DNA of 64,000 bases from an uncultured Flavonifractor sp. (GTDB lineage Bacteria; Bacillota; Clostridia; Oscillospirales; Oscillospiraceae). The DNA lies in NCBI GenBank assembly GCA_947384055.1, contig CANDFO010000002.1:19571-83570 (forward strand). The letters are read 5' to 3'. Numbering within the stretch: the first letter of the stretch is position 1; each line of letters starts with the position of its first letter. A model generated the notes under the pieces. That model was not told the origin of the DNA, did no database searches, and saw nothing but the letters and a program-made list of their open reading frames with translations. A program made the translations under genes and the position numbers. This document shows, piece after piece, positions 16,940 through 25,354 of this stretch.

Positions 16940-19258
16940 ATGCGCGCAGGATTGATCACCTTTCACTTTGCCCACCACTATGGGGCCCAGCTCCAGGCCT
17001 ATGCCACCATGCGGGCCGTCCAGTCTCTGGGTCTCCAGTGTCAGATCATTGACTACCGCCTGCCCCATACGGTGGGCTCCAACCGCCTGTTCAAAAGCGG
17101 GCTCTCCCCCCGGGCTCTGGCCGCCAACGCCCATACCGGCCTGCACTATTCCGCCTTCCGGCGGCGGTTTCAGCGGTTTGAGGACTTCGTCTCCCGGGAG
17201 ATGGAGCTCTCCCCCCGGCGGTACGCCTCCGCCGGGGAGCTGGAGGCCGACCCCCCCGTCTACGATGTGTATTTGGCGGGCAGCGACCAGATTTGGAACC
17301 CCTATATTTTTCAAAACAGGCAGTTTGACCCGGCGTTTTTCCTCACCTTCGCCGGGGAGGGCCGCCGGGCGGCCTATGCCCCCAGCCTTGGGGTCCCGGA
17401 GCTGCCGGAGGACAAAGCGGCGGAGCTCCGCGCCTTATTGAAACCCTTTTCGGCCCTCTCTGTGCGGGAAAAGCGGGGACAGGCCCTGCTCCGCCGGGCC
17501 GCCGGTCGGGAGGCCCAGGTGGTCTTGGACCCTACCCTTTTGCTTACCGGGGAGCAATGGGGAGAGCTGGCGGCGGCGCCCGGCCGGAGAGGACCGTATA
17601 TCCTCTGCTATTTCGTCTCAGAGCCCGGAGAGACCGTCCCCTACGCCCAGGAGCTGTCCCGGCGCACCGGCTGGCCCATCGTGCAGCTGGCCGGCGCCCG
17701 CCGCAAAATTCCCGGCGCCGCGGAGGTCGTTTTTGACGCCGGGCCCAAAGAGTTTTTGGGACTCTTCCAGCATGCGGCCTGCGTTGTCACCAACTCCTTT
17801 CACGGGGCAGTGTTCTCCCTTCAGTTTCAGCGGCCTTTCTTCACCTCTGTCTCCCCCAGGGAACGCAGGGAACCCGCCTACTCCCGCATCTACAGTCTGC
17901 TCTCCCGGCTGGGCTGTCCGGGGCGCGTCATCGGCCTGGACACCACCGACGCCGTGGACGCCCCAATGGATTATGCAGTAATCGGGGCCCGGCTGGAGGA
18001 GGCCCGAAAAGACTCTCTGGATTATCTCGGTTCCGCCTTGTACGGCCGGCCCCTGCCCCGGCCGGCGGAGGAAGAGCCCCCGCGCCAGGGGCCCGTGCTC
18101 TGCCGCCGGGAGGACTGCACCGGCTGCGCCGCCTGCGCCAGCGTGTGTCCGGCAGACACCATTACCATGGAGGCCGACCACGAGGGCTTTCTGCGGCCGG
18201 TAATCGGGGAGGCCTGCGTGGACTGCCGCAGGTGCGAAGGGGTTTGTCCCATACTCCACCCCTATGAAAAGGGCCCCGCGCCCGCCTGTGCCCATGCGGT
18301 GTGGAACACCGATGAAGCCGAGCGGATGAAAAGCTCCTCCGGCGGTTTTTTCTCCCTGCTGGCCCGGCACGTGCTGGACCAGGGCGGCGCCGTGTTCGGC
18401 GCTGTGCTGGAGCCGGACCACAGGGTCCGCCACGTCTGTGCCCGCACCATGGACGAGCTGGCCCCCATGCGTGGCTCCAAATATGTCCAGAGCGAGATTG
18501 GGCCGGTTTTCCGGCAGGTGAAGGACCTGCTGTCGCAGGGCGCTCCGGTACTCTTTTCCGGCGTCCCCTGCCAGGTGGATGGGCTCCTCCACTACCTGAA
18601 CGGCCCTCAGGAGGGCCTCCTCACCTGCGACCTGGTCTGCCACGGGGTGCCCTCTCCTGCGGTTTTCCGGGCCTGCCTGGACCATCTGGAGGAAACACAG
18701 GGGGCCAGGGCCGTTGACGTACGCTTTAAGGACAAATCCAGCGGGTGGTCCCACCCCCGTTTCTCTGCCGCCTTCGACGACGGCGGAACCTATTCGGAGG
18801 ATTTTAACCGCACTCCCTTTGGCCGGGGCTATGGCATGCAGCTGTTTCTGCGGCCGGCCTGCGCCGTGTGCAGATACACCAGCACCAGCCGTCCTGCGGA
18901 CTTCACCCTGGCGGACTACTGGGGACTGGACCCGGTGCTCAAGCTCCCGACAGAGCGGGACAAGGGGATCTCTATGGTACTGGTGAACACTTCCAGAGGA
19001 CAGGCGGCGTTTGATGCACTCTCCCCCCGGCTGGGACAGGTGGAGCGCCCGCTGGCCGAAGCCGTCAAGGGCAATCCCCGGCTGGCCTCTCCTCTGGCGG
19101 CCAACCCCCGCCGGGAGGCGTTTTTTGCCGCCCTTGCCGCCCGCCCCTTCCCGCTGGTGGAATCGGATTTCCTGGCGCTGCCCTCCCTGCCCTACCGGGC
19201 GGCGGCCAAGGTGCTCACGCCGGAGATGAAGACCCTGATTCGGAAAGTTTTGAAGTAG
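16940..19258 (+). CDS. Polysaccharide pyruvyltransferase fused to FrhB-type Fe-S oxidoreductase
   Basis: A 772-residue fusion. Residues about 10-330 are a polysaccharide pyruvyl transferase domain (HHYGAQLQAYA, LAGSDQIWNP, VTNSFHGAVFSLQFQRPF). Residues about 385-440 hold two [4Fe-4S] motifs, CTGCAACASVCP and CVDCRRCEGVCP. Residues about 450-740 match the coenzyme F420 hydrogenase beta-subunit N and C domains (SSGGFFSLLARHVL, FSGVPCQVDGLL, CDLVCHGVPSP, ADFTLADYWG). The pair occurs as neighbours in many gut Firmicutes polysaccharide loci and sometimes as fusions. Here it stands alone with no glycosyltransferase next to it. ATG 16940 follows TTTTCAGGAGGGAACACCT. The substrate is unknown; redox modification of a pyruvylated glycan is inference. 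Confidence 0.87.
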   Translation: MRAGLITFHFAHHYGAQLQAYATMRAVQSLGLQCQIIDYRLPHTVGSNRLFKSGLSPRALAANAHTGLHYSAFRRRFQRFEDFVSREMELSPRRYASAGELEADPPVYDVYLAGSDQIWNPYIFQNRQFDPAFFLTFAGEGRRAAYAPSLGVPELPEDKAAELRALLKPFSALSVREKRGQALLRRAAGREAQVVLDPTLLLTGEQWGELAAAPGRRGPYILCYFVSEPGETVPYAQELSRRTGWPIVQLAGARRKIPGAAEVVFDAGPKEFLGLFQHAACVVTNSFHGAVFSLQFQRPFFTSVSPRERREPAYSRIYSLLSRLGCPGRVIGLDTTDAVDAPMDYAVIGARLEEARKDSLDYLGSALYGRPLPRPAEEEPPRQGPVLCRREDCTGCAACASVCPADTITMEADHEGFLRPVIGEACVDCRRCEGVCPILHPYEKGPAPACAHAVWNTDEAERMKSSSGGFFSLLARHVLDQGGAVFGAVLEPDHRVRHVCARTMDELAPMRGSKYVQSEIGPVFRQVKDLLSQGAPVLFSGVPCQVDGLLHYLNGPQEGLLTCDLVCHGVPSPAVFRACLDHLEETQGARAVDVRFKDKSSGWSHPRFSAAFDDGGTYSEDFNRTPFGRGYGMQLFLRPACAVCRYTSTSRPADFTLADYWGLDPVLKLPTERDKGISMVLVNTSRGQAAFDALSPRLGQVERPLAEAVKGNPRLASPLAANPRREAFFAALAARPFPLVESDFLALPSLPYRAAAKVLTPEMKTLIRKVLK

Positions 19259-19320
19259 GCGCGGCGGCTGTCTGCCATCTCTGATTGAAAAGAAAAGTTT
19301 ACAGTTTGTTTGGGAAATTC

Positions 19321-19349
19321 TGTTCAGACTTTGCTAGACTGGCTATAAT
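19321..19349 (+). promoter_or_regulatory. Possible promoter of the rhomboid-like gene
   Basis: TATAAT at 19344-19349 with a weak TGTTCA 17 bases upstream, 22 bases before the start codon. Confidence 0.45.
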
Positions 19350-19370
19350 ACCACCGGGAGGGGACCTGCT

Positions 19371-20231
19371 TTGAAATCAATTGACAGTCTGTTAGACCGC
19401 TTCTGCCTCAACCATCCCAAGCTGGGGATACCCAATCTGATGCTCATCATCTCCGCGGGCAACGTAATTGTGCTCCTGCTGGATGTGTTCAGCAATTACA
19501 CCTTCAGTTACCTGCTCCGGTTCATCCCGGGGGCTATTTTCCGGGGGCAGGTCTGGCGGCTGGTGACGTTCCTCTTTGTCCCCGTCAACGAAAACCTGCT
19601 GTGGTTTGTATTCTCGGTCCTGCTGTACTACTCTATCGGCACCAGCCTGGAGCGGACCTGGGGCACCACCAAGTTCACCGTATACTACCTGCTGGGGGCG
19701 GTAATGAACGCCGTTGTGGGGCTGATCATGGGGCTGCTGGGGTTTGCCTGGCTGGAGACCGCCAATATGTACTACCTCAACATGTCGCTTTTCCTGGCCT
19801 ACGCCACCCTGTACCCGGACGCCGTCTTTACCATCTACTTCATTATTCCCGTTAAAGCCAAATGGCTGGCATGGATCGACGCGGCGTTTCTGGCCCTGGC
19901 CGTTGTCGGGAACCTGTTCCGCCTGAACATCCCCATGGCGCTGATGCCGGTGCTGGCGGTGCTCAACTACCTGCTCTTTTTCTGGTCGGACATCACCGCT
20001 ATGGCGGGACGCACCCGAAACCGCGCCCGACACCAGACCTCCCGGCAGACGGTGAATTTTAAGCAGGCCACCCGGAGGGCCCAGCAGCAGAAAGGCTATA
20101 TTCACAAATGCGCCGTGTGCGGAAAAACGGACACAGAATTCCCCGACGAGGAATTCCGCTACTGTTCCAAGTGCAATGGATACTATTGCTACTGTTCGGA
20201 GCACTTGAATAATCACGTCCATATTCCGTAA
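19371..20231 (+). CDS. Rhomboid-like membrane protein with C-terminal zinc ribbon
   Basis: 286 residues with about six membrane helices between residues 20 and 215, laid out as in rhomboid/Derlin proteins; YYSIGTSLERTWG matches the L1-loop region. The catalytic GxSG is absent: the matching place reads YLNMSLFLAYA. The helix-6 histidine is also missing (VLNYLLFFWSD). A basic linker is followed by a cytoplasmic metal-binding tail, CAVCGK...YCSKCNGYYCYCSEHLNNH (from about residue 248). It is therefore probably a pseudoprotease that binds or recruits membrane proteins. It starts with TTG 19371 after GGGAGGGG. It stands alone between other operons. Confidence 0.75.
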   Translation: MKSIDSLLDRFCLNHPKLGIPNLMLIISAGNVIVLLLDVFSNYTFSYLLRFIPGAIFRGQVWRLVTFLFVPVNENLLWFVFSVLLYYSIGTSLERTWGTTKFTVYYLLGAVMNAVVGLIMGLLGFAWLETANMYYLNMSLFLAYATLYPDAVFTIYFIIPVKAKWLAWIDAAFLALAVVGNLFRLNIPMALMPVLAVLNYLLFFWSDITAMAGRTRNRARHQTSRQTVNFKQATRRAQQQKGYIHKCAVCGKTDTEFPDEEFRYCSKCNGYYCYCSEHLNNHVHIP

Positions 20232-20244
20232 AAAGCGATGCAAA

Positions 20245-20281
20245 AACGGTCCGGATTCCCTTTTAAGGAATCCGGACCGTT
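20245..20281. terminator. Left hairpin flanking repeat copy 2
   Basis: AACGGTCCGGATTCC-CTTTTAA-GGAATCCGGACCGTT. On the minus strand it is followed by TTTTGC, so it would end gal transcripts that cross the repeat. On the plus strand no T-run follows. Confidence 0.6.
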
Positions 20282-20486
20282 GAGCCTGTCGAAAAAGGCC
20301 AGAGGCCTTTTTCGACAAAGGGGATACGGCCTGCCGCGCGCACCCTTTGGGCACACTTGCAGGCCGAGATGTGTCATTTTCGAGGCACATGTCCCCGAAA
20401 ATGATCAATTTTGACTTTATTTTGCCGCCCTCGGGCGGCAAAACTCTGCGAGGCTTTCCCGTGGGGGGAAGTTTTCCGATAGACTG
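20282..20486 (-). mobile_element. 205-bp MITE-like repeat, copy 2 (reverse orientation)
   Basis: Reverse-oriented copy of the element at 9172 and 50143, again 205 bp. Written on the plus strand it runs from GAGCCTGTCGAAAAAGGCC to CCGATAGACTG. The terminal stem TGTCGAAAAAGGCC is kept with a different loop (AGA). It lies between the convergent rhomboid-like and galT genes. It is flanked by two copies of a locus-specific hairpin (GGTCCGGATTCC on the left, GGTTCGGATTCC on the right). No ORF is present. Confidence 0.8.
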
Positions 20487-20523
20487 AACGGTTCGGATTC
20501 CCTTTTAAGGAATCCGGACCGTT
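20487..20523. terminator. Right hairpin flanking repeat copy 2
   Basis: AACGGTTCGGATTCC-CTTTTAA-GGAATCCGGACCGTT. It differs from the left copy by one C-to-T change that leaves a G-T pair, so the stem is kept. It is the first hairpin met by gal operon transcripts. Confidence 0.6.
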
Positions 20524-20560
20524 CTATCCATATCATGCGGGCCTTTCCGCGCAAAACCCG

Positions 20561-22054
20561 TCAGACGATGCGCAGGAAGCGGAGGAAGGCCGCTTTTCCC
20601 TCATCGGTGCGCTTGTACACTCCGGCGTGCTCCAGCACTTGGGCAAAGACCAGCCCGGTCTCCTTCTCCACGATGTCCAGCGCATTTCCGGCGCCAATCG
20701 CGTACTTGTCCCGGAATCCCTCCACCCAGTCGGCGTGTTTGGCGGTGCGGGGGTCGCCGCGCAGGTCTGCCCCGGAGACCAGCGCCTCCGCCACCGCGGA
20801 GAGCTCGTCCTTCAGCCGGGCAGGCAGCACCGCCAGGCCCATTACCTCAATCAGACCGATATTTTCCTTCTTAATGTGGTGGAGCTCCGCGTGGGGGTGA
20901 TAGAGGCCCAGGGGGTGCTCTTCGGTAGTCAGGTTGTTGCGCAGAACCAGGTCCAGCTCAAAGTCTTCCCCCCGCCGCCGGGCGATGGGGGTAATGGTGT
21001 TGTGGGGAACGCCCCCCGTCTCGGCAAAAATCACGGCGTCGGCGTCGGTATAGCCCCGCCACGCGGTGAGAACGCGGTCGGCCAGCGCCGAAAGCCGGCC
21101 GGGGTCTCCGGATGTCAGGCGCACCACCGACATGGGCCACTTGACAATCCCAGCCGCCACGTCTTCAAAGCCGGGGAAGGAGAAGGGTGTCTCTACCGCG
21201 GCCCGCTCCATGGCGAAGGTATACCGTCCGCCCTGGAAGTGGTCGTGGGCCAGGATCGAGCCGCCCACGATGGGCAGGTCGGCGTTGGAGCCCACAAAGT
21301 AGTGGGGGAACTGCCGGACAAAGTCCAGCAGCTTGTCAAAGCAGGCCCGGTCGATTTTCATGGGCACGTGGGCGCTGTTCAGGCAGATGCAGTGCTCATT
21401 GTAGTAGACATAGGGGGAGTACTGCAAAAACCAGGGGGAGCCGTTGATGGTGATGGGGATCATCCGGTGGTTCTGCCGGGCCGGGTGGTTCAGCCGTCCG
21501 GCATAGCCCTCGTTTTCGGCGCAGAGCTGACACCTGGGATAGTCCGAGGCGGGCAGGTCCCGGGCGGCGGCAATGGCCTTGGGGTCCTTCTCCGGCTTGG
21601 ACAGGTTGATGGTAATATCCAGCGCTCCGTACTCGGTGGGGGCCTTCCACTGCATATCTCTGGCGATGCGGTCCCTACGGATGTAATTGGTATCCTGGCT
21701 GAACTGATAGTACCAGTTGGTGGCCTTGACCGGGTCCTGGGCATAGAGGGCCTGGAAGCAGGCTGTGACCTGAGCCGGGCGGGGAGTCAGGCGGCCCATA
21801 AGCTCGGTGTCCAGCAGGTCCCGGTAGACCACGGAGTTTTCCCGCAGAACCCCCCGGGCATAGGCGTCGTCCAGCAGCTCCTCCAGCACGGGGGCCAGCT
21901 GGATTTCACCGGGGAAGTTGACCTCCGGGTCGGTATAGCTGTCCAGCTTCAGCACATCCAGAATGGTATTGACCGCCCATATGTACTCGCTGTGGTCAAT
22001 CAAACCCTTGCGCAGGGCATAGGCGGTGAGCTTGGAAACGGCTTCATCAATCAT
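20561..22054 (-). CDS. galT: UDP-glucose--hexose-1-phosphate uridylyltransferase, Firmicutes type
   Basis: Leloir enzyme that exchanges UMP between UDP-glucose and galactose 1-phosphate. At 497 residues it belongs to the long Firmicutes galT class rather than the 350-residue E. coli class. The nucleotidylated-histidine motif reads LAHDHFQGG (about residues 266-274). A CxxC-like pair PRCQLC lies near 185. ATG 22054 (MIDEAVSKLTAYALRKGL) follows AAGGAGGGACAGAGC; the upstream open frame lies inside galK. It is the second gene of the galK-galT operon, 16 bases after galK. No galE is in view. Confidence 0.94.
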   Translation of the reverse strand: MIDEAVSKLTAYALRKGLIDHSEYIWAVNTILDVLKLDSYTDPEVNFPGEIQLAPVLEELLDDAYARGVLRENSVVYRDLLDTELMGRLTPRPAQVTACFQALYAQDPVKATNWYYQFSQDTNYIRRDRIARDMQWKAPTEYGALDITINLSKPEKDPKAIAAARDLPASDYPRCQLCAENEGYAGRLNHPARQNHRMIPITINGSPWFLQYSPYVYYNEHCICLNSAHVPMKIDRACFDKLLDFVRQFPHYFVGSNADLPIVGGSILAHDHFQGGRYTFAMERAAVETPFSFPGFEDVAAGIVKWPMSVVRLTSGDPGRLSALADRVLTAWRGYTDADAVIFAETGGVPHNTITPIARRRGEDFELDLVLRNNLTTEEHPLGLYHPHAELHHIKKENIGLIEVMGLAVLPARLKDELSAVAEALVSGADLRGDPRTAKHADWVEGFRDKYAIGAGNALDIVEKETGLVFAQVLEHAGVYKRTDEGKAAFLRFLRIV

Positions 22055-22070
22055 GCTCTGTCCCTCCTTG

Positions 22071-23375
22071 TTACGCGAAAACCACGCATCCGCCCACGGG
22101 ACGGATATGGAGCACATGGCATTTCCCCGTCCCCAGCAGCTCCTCCATGCCGGAGCGGAAGCGCTCCAGCCGTTCCTCCGGCACAAATGCCTGAATGGTG
22201 CCGGCAAACCCCCCGCCGTGGACCCGGACGGCCCCCGTGCCGTCCAGCAGCTCCGCGGCTACGGCCAGGGCCAGGGGAACGGCCTGCCGCCGGGGGTCGG
22301 CAATGGACCAGGTGTTTTGCAGGAGCAGGGAGGAGGACTGCCCGGAGGCGTTTATCAGCTTCAGGAACCGCCCGGCAAAGTCGCCCTCGCCCAGGGCGGC
22401 GGCCTCCTCCGCAGCCCGCCGGTCGTCGTCATAGAAGTGCATAGCCCGGAGCACCGCCCGGTCTCCGCATTTTTCCCGCAGGGCCGGCAGGGCGGCCCGG
22501 AACTGCTCCCGGGGCACCTCCCGCAGGACGGTTTTTCCAAAACAGGCGGCTACCGCGCCCATCTCTTGGGTAATCGCGGCGTAATCGCCGGTGAGGTCCC
22601 CGTGACTGGAAGCGGTGTCCACAATGCAGAGAACGTGGCCTGACCGGGTAAAATCGTAGTCCACACGCTCCACCACCGGATTGGCGGGGTCGGCAAAATC
22701 AATAGCCACCGCCCCCCCTACGGAGGAGCCCATCTGGTCCATCAGTCCGCAGGGCTTGCCGAAGTAGACATTTTCGGCAAACTGCCCGATTTTGGCAATT
22801 TCAATGGGGTCCAGTGCGCCGCCGCACCAGAAATGATTGAGAATATTGCCCAGAAGCACCTCATAGGCGGCGGAGGAGGACAGCCCGGAGCCGGAGAGCA
22901 CATTGGACACGGCGTACACGTCCACGCCGGAGAGCGGATAGCCCCGCCCGGCAAGCTGGGCGGCCACCCCCCGGACCAGCGCGGCGGAGGTGTTCTCCTC
23001 CTCCTTTCGGGGCTGGAGCTGGTTCAGGGACACCTCCAGAACAGGATATCCTTCGGAGCGGACCCGAATCACCTCCAGACCGTTGGGGGCGGCGCAGGCC
23101 AGCATGTCCAGGTCCACGCTGCCGCACAGCACGCGGCCGTGCTGGTGGTCGGTGTGGTTGCCGCCAATTTCTGTCCGGCCGGGGCCGCTGAACAGGGCGG
23201 CCGGGACCTCAGACGCGGGAGAAAAGGCCGCCTGGAAGGAGCGCACCACGTGGAGGACCCGGTCACGGGCCGCCTTCAGACTGGCAGGGGCGCCGTCCAG
23301 CGCATACAGGGAGGCCAGCGCACGGTCGCACGCGCCGCCTGCCGCCGCCTGGAGCAGCTGTTTACAGGTATGCAT
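22071..23375 (-). CDS. galK: Galactokinase
   Basis: Phosphorylates galactose at C1. GHMP-kinase features are complete: the galactokinase signature GRTEIGGNHTDHQHG, the ATP-binding motif LSGSGLSSSAAYE and the C-terminal GGGFAGTIQAF. The length is 434 residues (from ATG 23375), slightly above E. coli GalK. AGAGG is 8 bases upstream of ATG 23375; ATG 23381 is also in frame but too close to the SD. First gene of the operon, with a consensus-like promoter upstream. Confidence 0.94.
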   Translation of the reverse strand: MHTCKQLLQAAAGGACDRALASLYALDGAPASLKAARDRVLHVVRSFQAAFSPASEVPAALFSGPGRTEIGGNHTDHQHGRVLCGSVDLDMLACAAPNGLEVIRVRSEGYPVLEVSLNQLQPRKEEENTSAALVRGVAAQLAGRGYPLSGVDVYAVSNVLSGSGLSSSAAYEVLLGNILNHFWCGGALDPIEIAKIGQFAENVYFGKPCGLMDQMGSSVGGAVAIDFADPANPVVERVDYDFTRSGHVLCIVDTASSHGDLTGDYAAITQEMGAVAACFGKTVLREVPREQFRAALPALREKCGDRAVLRAMHFYDDDRRAAEEAAALGEGDFAGRFLKLINASGQSSSLLLQNTWSIADPRRQAVPLALAVAAELLDGTGAVRVHGGGFAGTIQAFVPEERLERFRSGMEELLGTGKCHVLHIRPVGGCVVFA

Positions 23376-23404
23376 TGCCATCACCTCTGTTTGGTTTGTC
23401 ACAA

Positions 23405-23433
23405 AGTATAGTCCACTTTTTCTGGAAATTCAA
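23405..23433 (-). promoter_or_regulatory. Sigma-A promoter of galKT
   Basis: TTGAAT (23433-23428) and TATACT (23410-23405) with a 17-base spacer on the minus strand. Just downstream, TTTGTGACAAA forms a short dyad across the expected start point and may be an operator. Confidence 0.65.
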
Positions 23434-23510
23434 TAGCCCTGTTTTCCTCCTTGCGCCCCCGCCGGATATCGGGTATACTGGATCAGCTCCGAGTTTTATC
23501 CGGGTACGGT

Positions 23511-23744
23511 TCAGGCCAAAAATTCCGCCACGCGGGTCCGGAACGCCTCCTTGTCCTCCGGGGCGCCCCGGACGCTCACACCCACGGGCTGGGACAGGTC
23601 CAGAGAGAACAGTCCCATAATGGATTTGGCGTTGACCACATAGCGCCCGGAGGACACATCCACCTCGCAGGAGCAGCGGCAGGCGGCGTCTACAAACTGT
23701 TTGACCTGGTCAACTGAGGTCAGGGATACAGAAAAATCTGCCAT
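23511..23744 (-). CDS. HPr-like protein lacking the phosphorylatable histidine
   Basis: A 77-residue protein with the HPr fold. The Ser46 region is recognisable (VVNAKSIMGLFSLDLSQPVGVSV; HPr has LKSIMGVMSL). The N-terminal site where HPr carries GLHARP reads SVDQVKQFVDAACRC, with no histidine, so it cannot accept phosphate from enzyme I. As with Crh of Bacillus, a role as a Ser-phosphorylated regulator is possible, but this is inference. ATG 23744 follows AGGAGGAACGACCGAT. It is monocistronic with its own promoter. Confidence 0.82.
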   Translation of the reverse strand: MADFSVSLTSVDQVKQFVDAACRCSCEVDVSSGRYVVNAKSIMGLFSLDLSQPVGVSVRGAPEDKEAFRTRVAEFLA

Positions 23745-23804
23745 ATCGGTCGTTCCTCCTCATTTTGGCCCCGCACACTGCCGCAGGGCGGTATTCTCCT
23801 GTCC

Positions 23805-23834
23805 ATTATAGCCGCCCCGAAAGGCGGAAGGCAA
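23805..23834 (-). promoter_or_regulatory. Sigma-A promoter of the HPr-like gene
   Basis: TTGCCT (23834-23829) and TATAAT (23810-23805), spacer 18 bases, minus strand. Confidence 0.65.
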
Positions 23835-23903
23835 CGGGAAGGCGTACTCGCGTCTCAGAATCATGAAAATGCACAAAAATCCTCTTATTTCAGGGAGCTT
23901 ATT

Positions 23904-25208
23904 ATGCGTGTTGCTGTTTACACTCTGGGTTGCAAGGTCAACCAGTACGAGACCCAGGCCATGGAAACTGAGCTGAAACGCCGTGGGCACCTTCTGGTGC
24001 CCTTTTCGGAAGCCGCCGACGCCTATCTGGTCAACACCTGCACCGTCACGGCGGTCAGCGACAAAAAATCCCGTCAGATCATCCGGCAGGCCCGCAGGCG
24101 CGCCCCCGGCGCGGTGGTGGCCGTGTGCGGCTGCTACGGCCAGACGGTGCCGGAAAAGGCGGCGGAGCTGGGGGCGGACCTGGTAATGGGCTCCGCCGGG
24201 CGCATAAGCTTTCTGGACGCGGTGGAACGGCTGGCCTCCGCCCGCCCCGCCGCCCCACTGGTGCAGGTGGACGAGGCTCTGAAGCGCCGGACCTTTGAGC
24301 GTCTGCCTGCCGGAGGGCTGGAGGGCCGCACCCGGGCCATGCTGAAGGTGGAGGACGGCTGCGTCAATTTCTGTACCTACTGTATCATCCCTTATGCCCG
24401 GGGGCCTGTGCGCTCCCTGCCGCTGACCGAGGCCGCGGAGGAGGCGGTCCGTCTGGCGGAGGCCGGCTTTCGGGAGCTTGTGCTCACGGGCATTGAGCTC
24501 TCCTCCTGGGGAACCGACCTGGGGGAGAAGGCAGGCCCGGCCGGCCTGATCGAGGCGGTATGCAGCGCAGCGCCGGGGCTGCGGGTGCGCCTGGGAAGCC
24601 TGGAGCCCCGAACCGTTACGGAGGAATTTTGCCGCCGTCTGTCCGGTCTGCCCAACCTGTGCCCCCATTTTCATCTGTCCCTCCAGAGCGGGTGCGACGC
24701 CACCCTCCGCCGGATGGGGAGGAAATATGATACCGCCCGGTATTCTGACAGTGTAAAATTACTGCGCGAATTCTTTTTCCGGCCCGGTGTCACCACCGAC
24801 CTGATTGTGGGATTTCCGGGAGAGACAGAGGAGGAGTTTGCAGAAACCCTGGCATTTGTCGAATCCTGCGGATTTTCGTCCATGCACATTTTTCCCTACT
24901 CCCGCAGGAGCGGGACTCCGGCGGCGGCCATGCCCAGCCAGATTCCCAGGCACGTCAGGGAGGAGCGGGCCCGCCGGGGTGCGGAGACGGCGGCGCGCCT
25001 GCACCGGGCCTGGCTGGAGAGCTGGCTGGGGGAAACTCTGCCTGTGCTCTTTGAGGAGGAAAAGGACGGCCTGTGGCGGGGTTACACGCCAAATTATATA
25101 GAAGTGCTCGTCCAGGGCGGCGCGCTGCATAACCTCGTCCGCCCGGTAAGGCTGACGGCGCTGCGGGAGAATGCCCTGCTGGGCGTTTTAACAGACGGGG
25201 ACCGTTGA
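23904..25208 (+). CDS. mtaB: tRNA t6A37 methylthiotransferase
   Basis: Radical SAM enzyme that converts t6A37 to ms2t6A37 in ANN-decoding tRNAs. The N-terminal UPF0004 domain carries three cluster cysteines, in GCKVNQYE, NTCTVTA and CGCYGQ. The SAM cluster motif CVNFCTYC is at about 153-160. A TRAM-like C-terminus (about 375-434) follows. The 434-residue length is typical of MtaB. The GCKVNQ and NTCTVT forms separate it from MiaB. ATG 23904 has a weak GGGAGC upstream. Confidence 0.93.
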   Translation: MRVAVYTLGCKVNQYETQAMETELKRRGHLLVPFSEAADAYLVNTCTVTAVSDKKSRQIIRQARRRAPGAVVAVCGCYGQTVPEKAAELGADLVMGSAGRISFLDAVERLASARPAAPLVQVDEALKRRTFERLPAGGLEGRTRAMLKVEDGCVNFCTYCIIPYARGPVRSLPLTEAAEEAVRLAEAGFRELVLTGIELSSWGTDLGEKAGPAGLIEAVCSAAPGLRVRLGSLEPRTVTEEFCRRLSGLPNLCPHFHLSLQSGCDATLRRMGRKYDTARYSDSVKLLREFFFRPGVTTDLIVGFPGETEEEFAETLAFVESCGFSSMHIFPYSRRSGTPAAAMPSQIPRHVREERARRGAETAARLHRAWLESWLGETLPVLFEEEKDGLWRGYTPNYIEVLVQGGALHNLVRPVRLTALRENALLGVLTDGDR

Positions 25209-25294
25209 ATCCTTCCGTGCCGTTTCCTCAGGGAGAGCGTTCTCCCCTCTGGCCTCCTGTACCGGGCGGCGGCTCCAGAGGCCGCAGGTTGCGA

Positions 25295-25323
25295 TTGCCC
25301 TTTTGTAAAAAAGCGCATATAAT
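25295..25323 (+). promoter_or_regulatory. Sigma-A promoter of ymdB
   Basis: TTGCCC (25295-25300) and TATAAT (25318-25323) with 17 bases between them. Its position after mtaB supports the later start codon chosen for the next gene. Confidence 0.65.
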
Positions 25324-25354
25324 AGAGGCCGGAATGAGAAAGGAAGGCGGCTGT

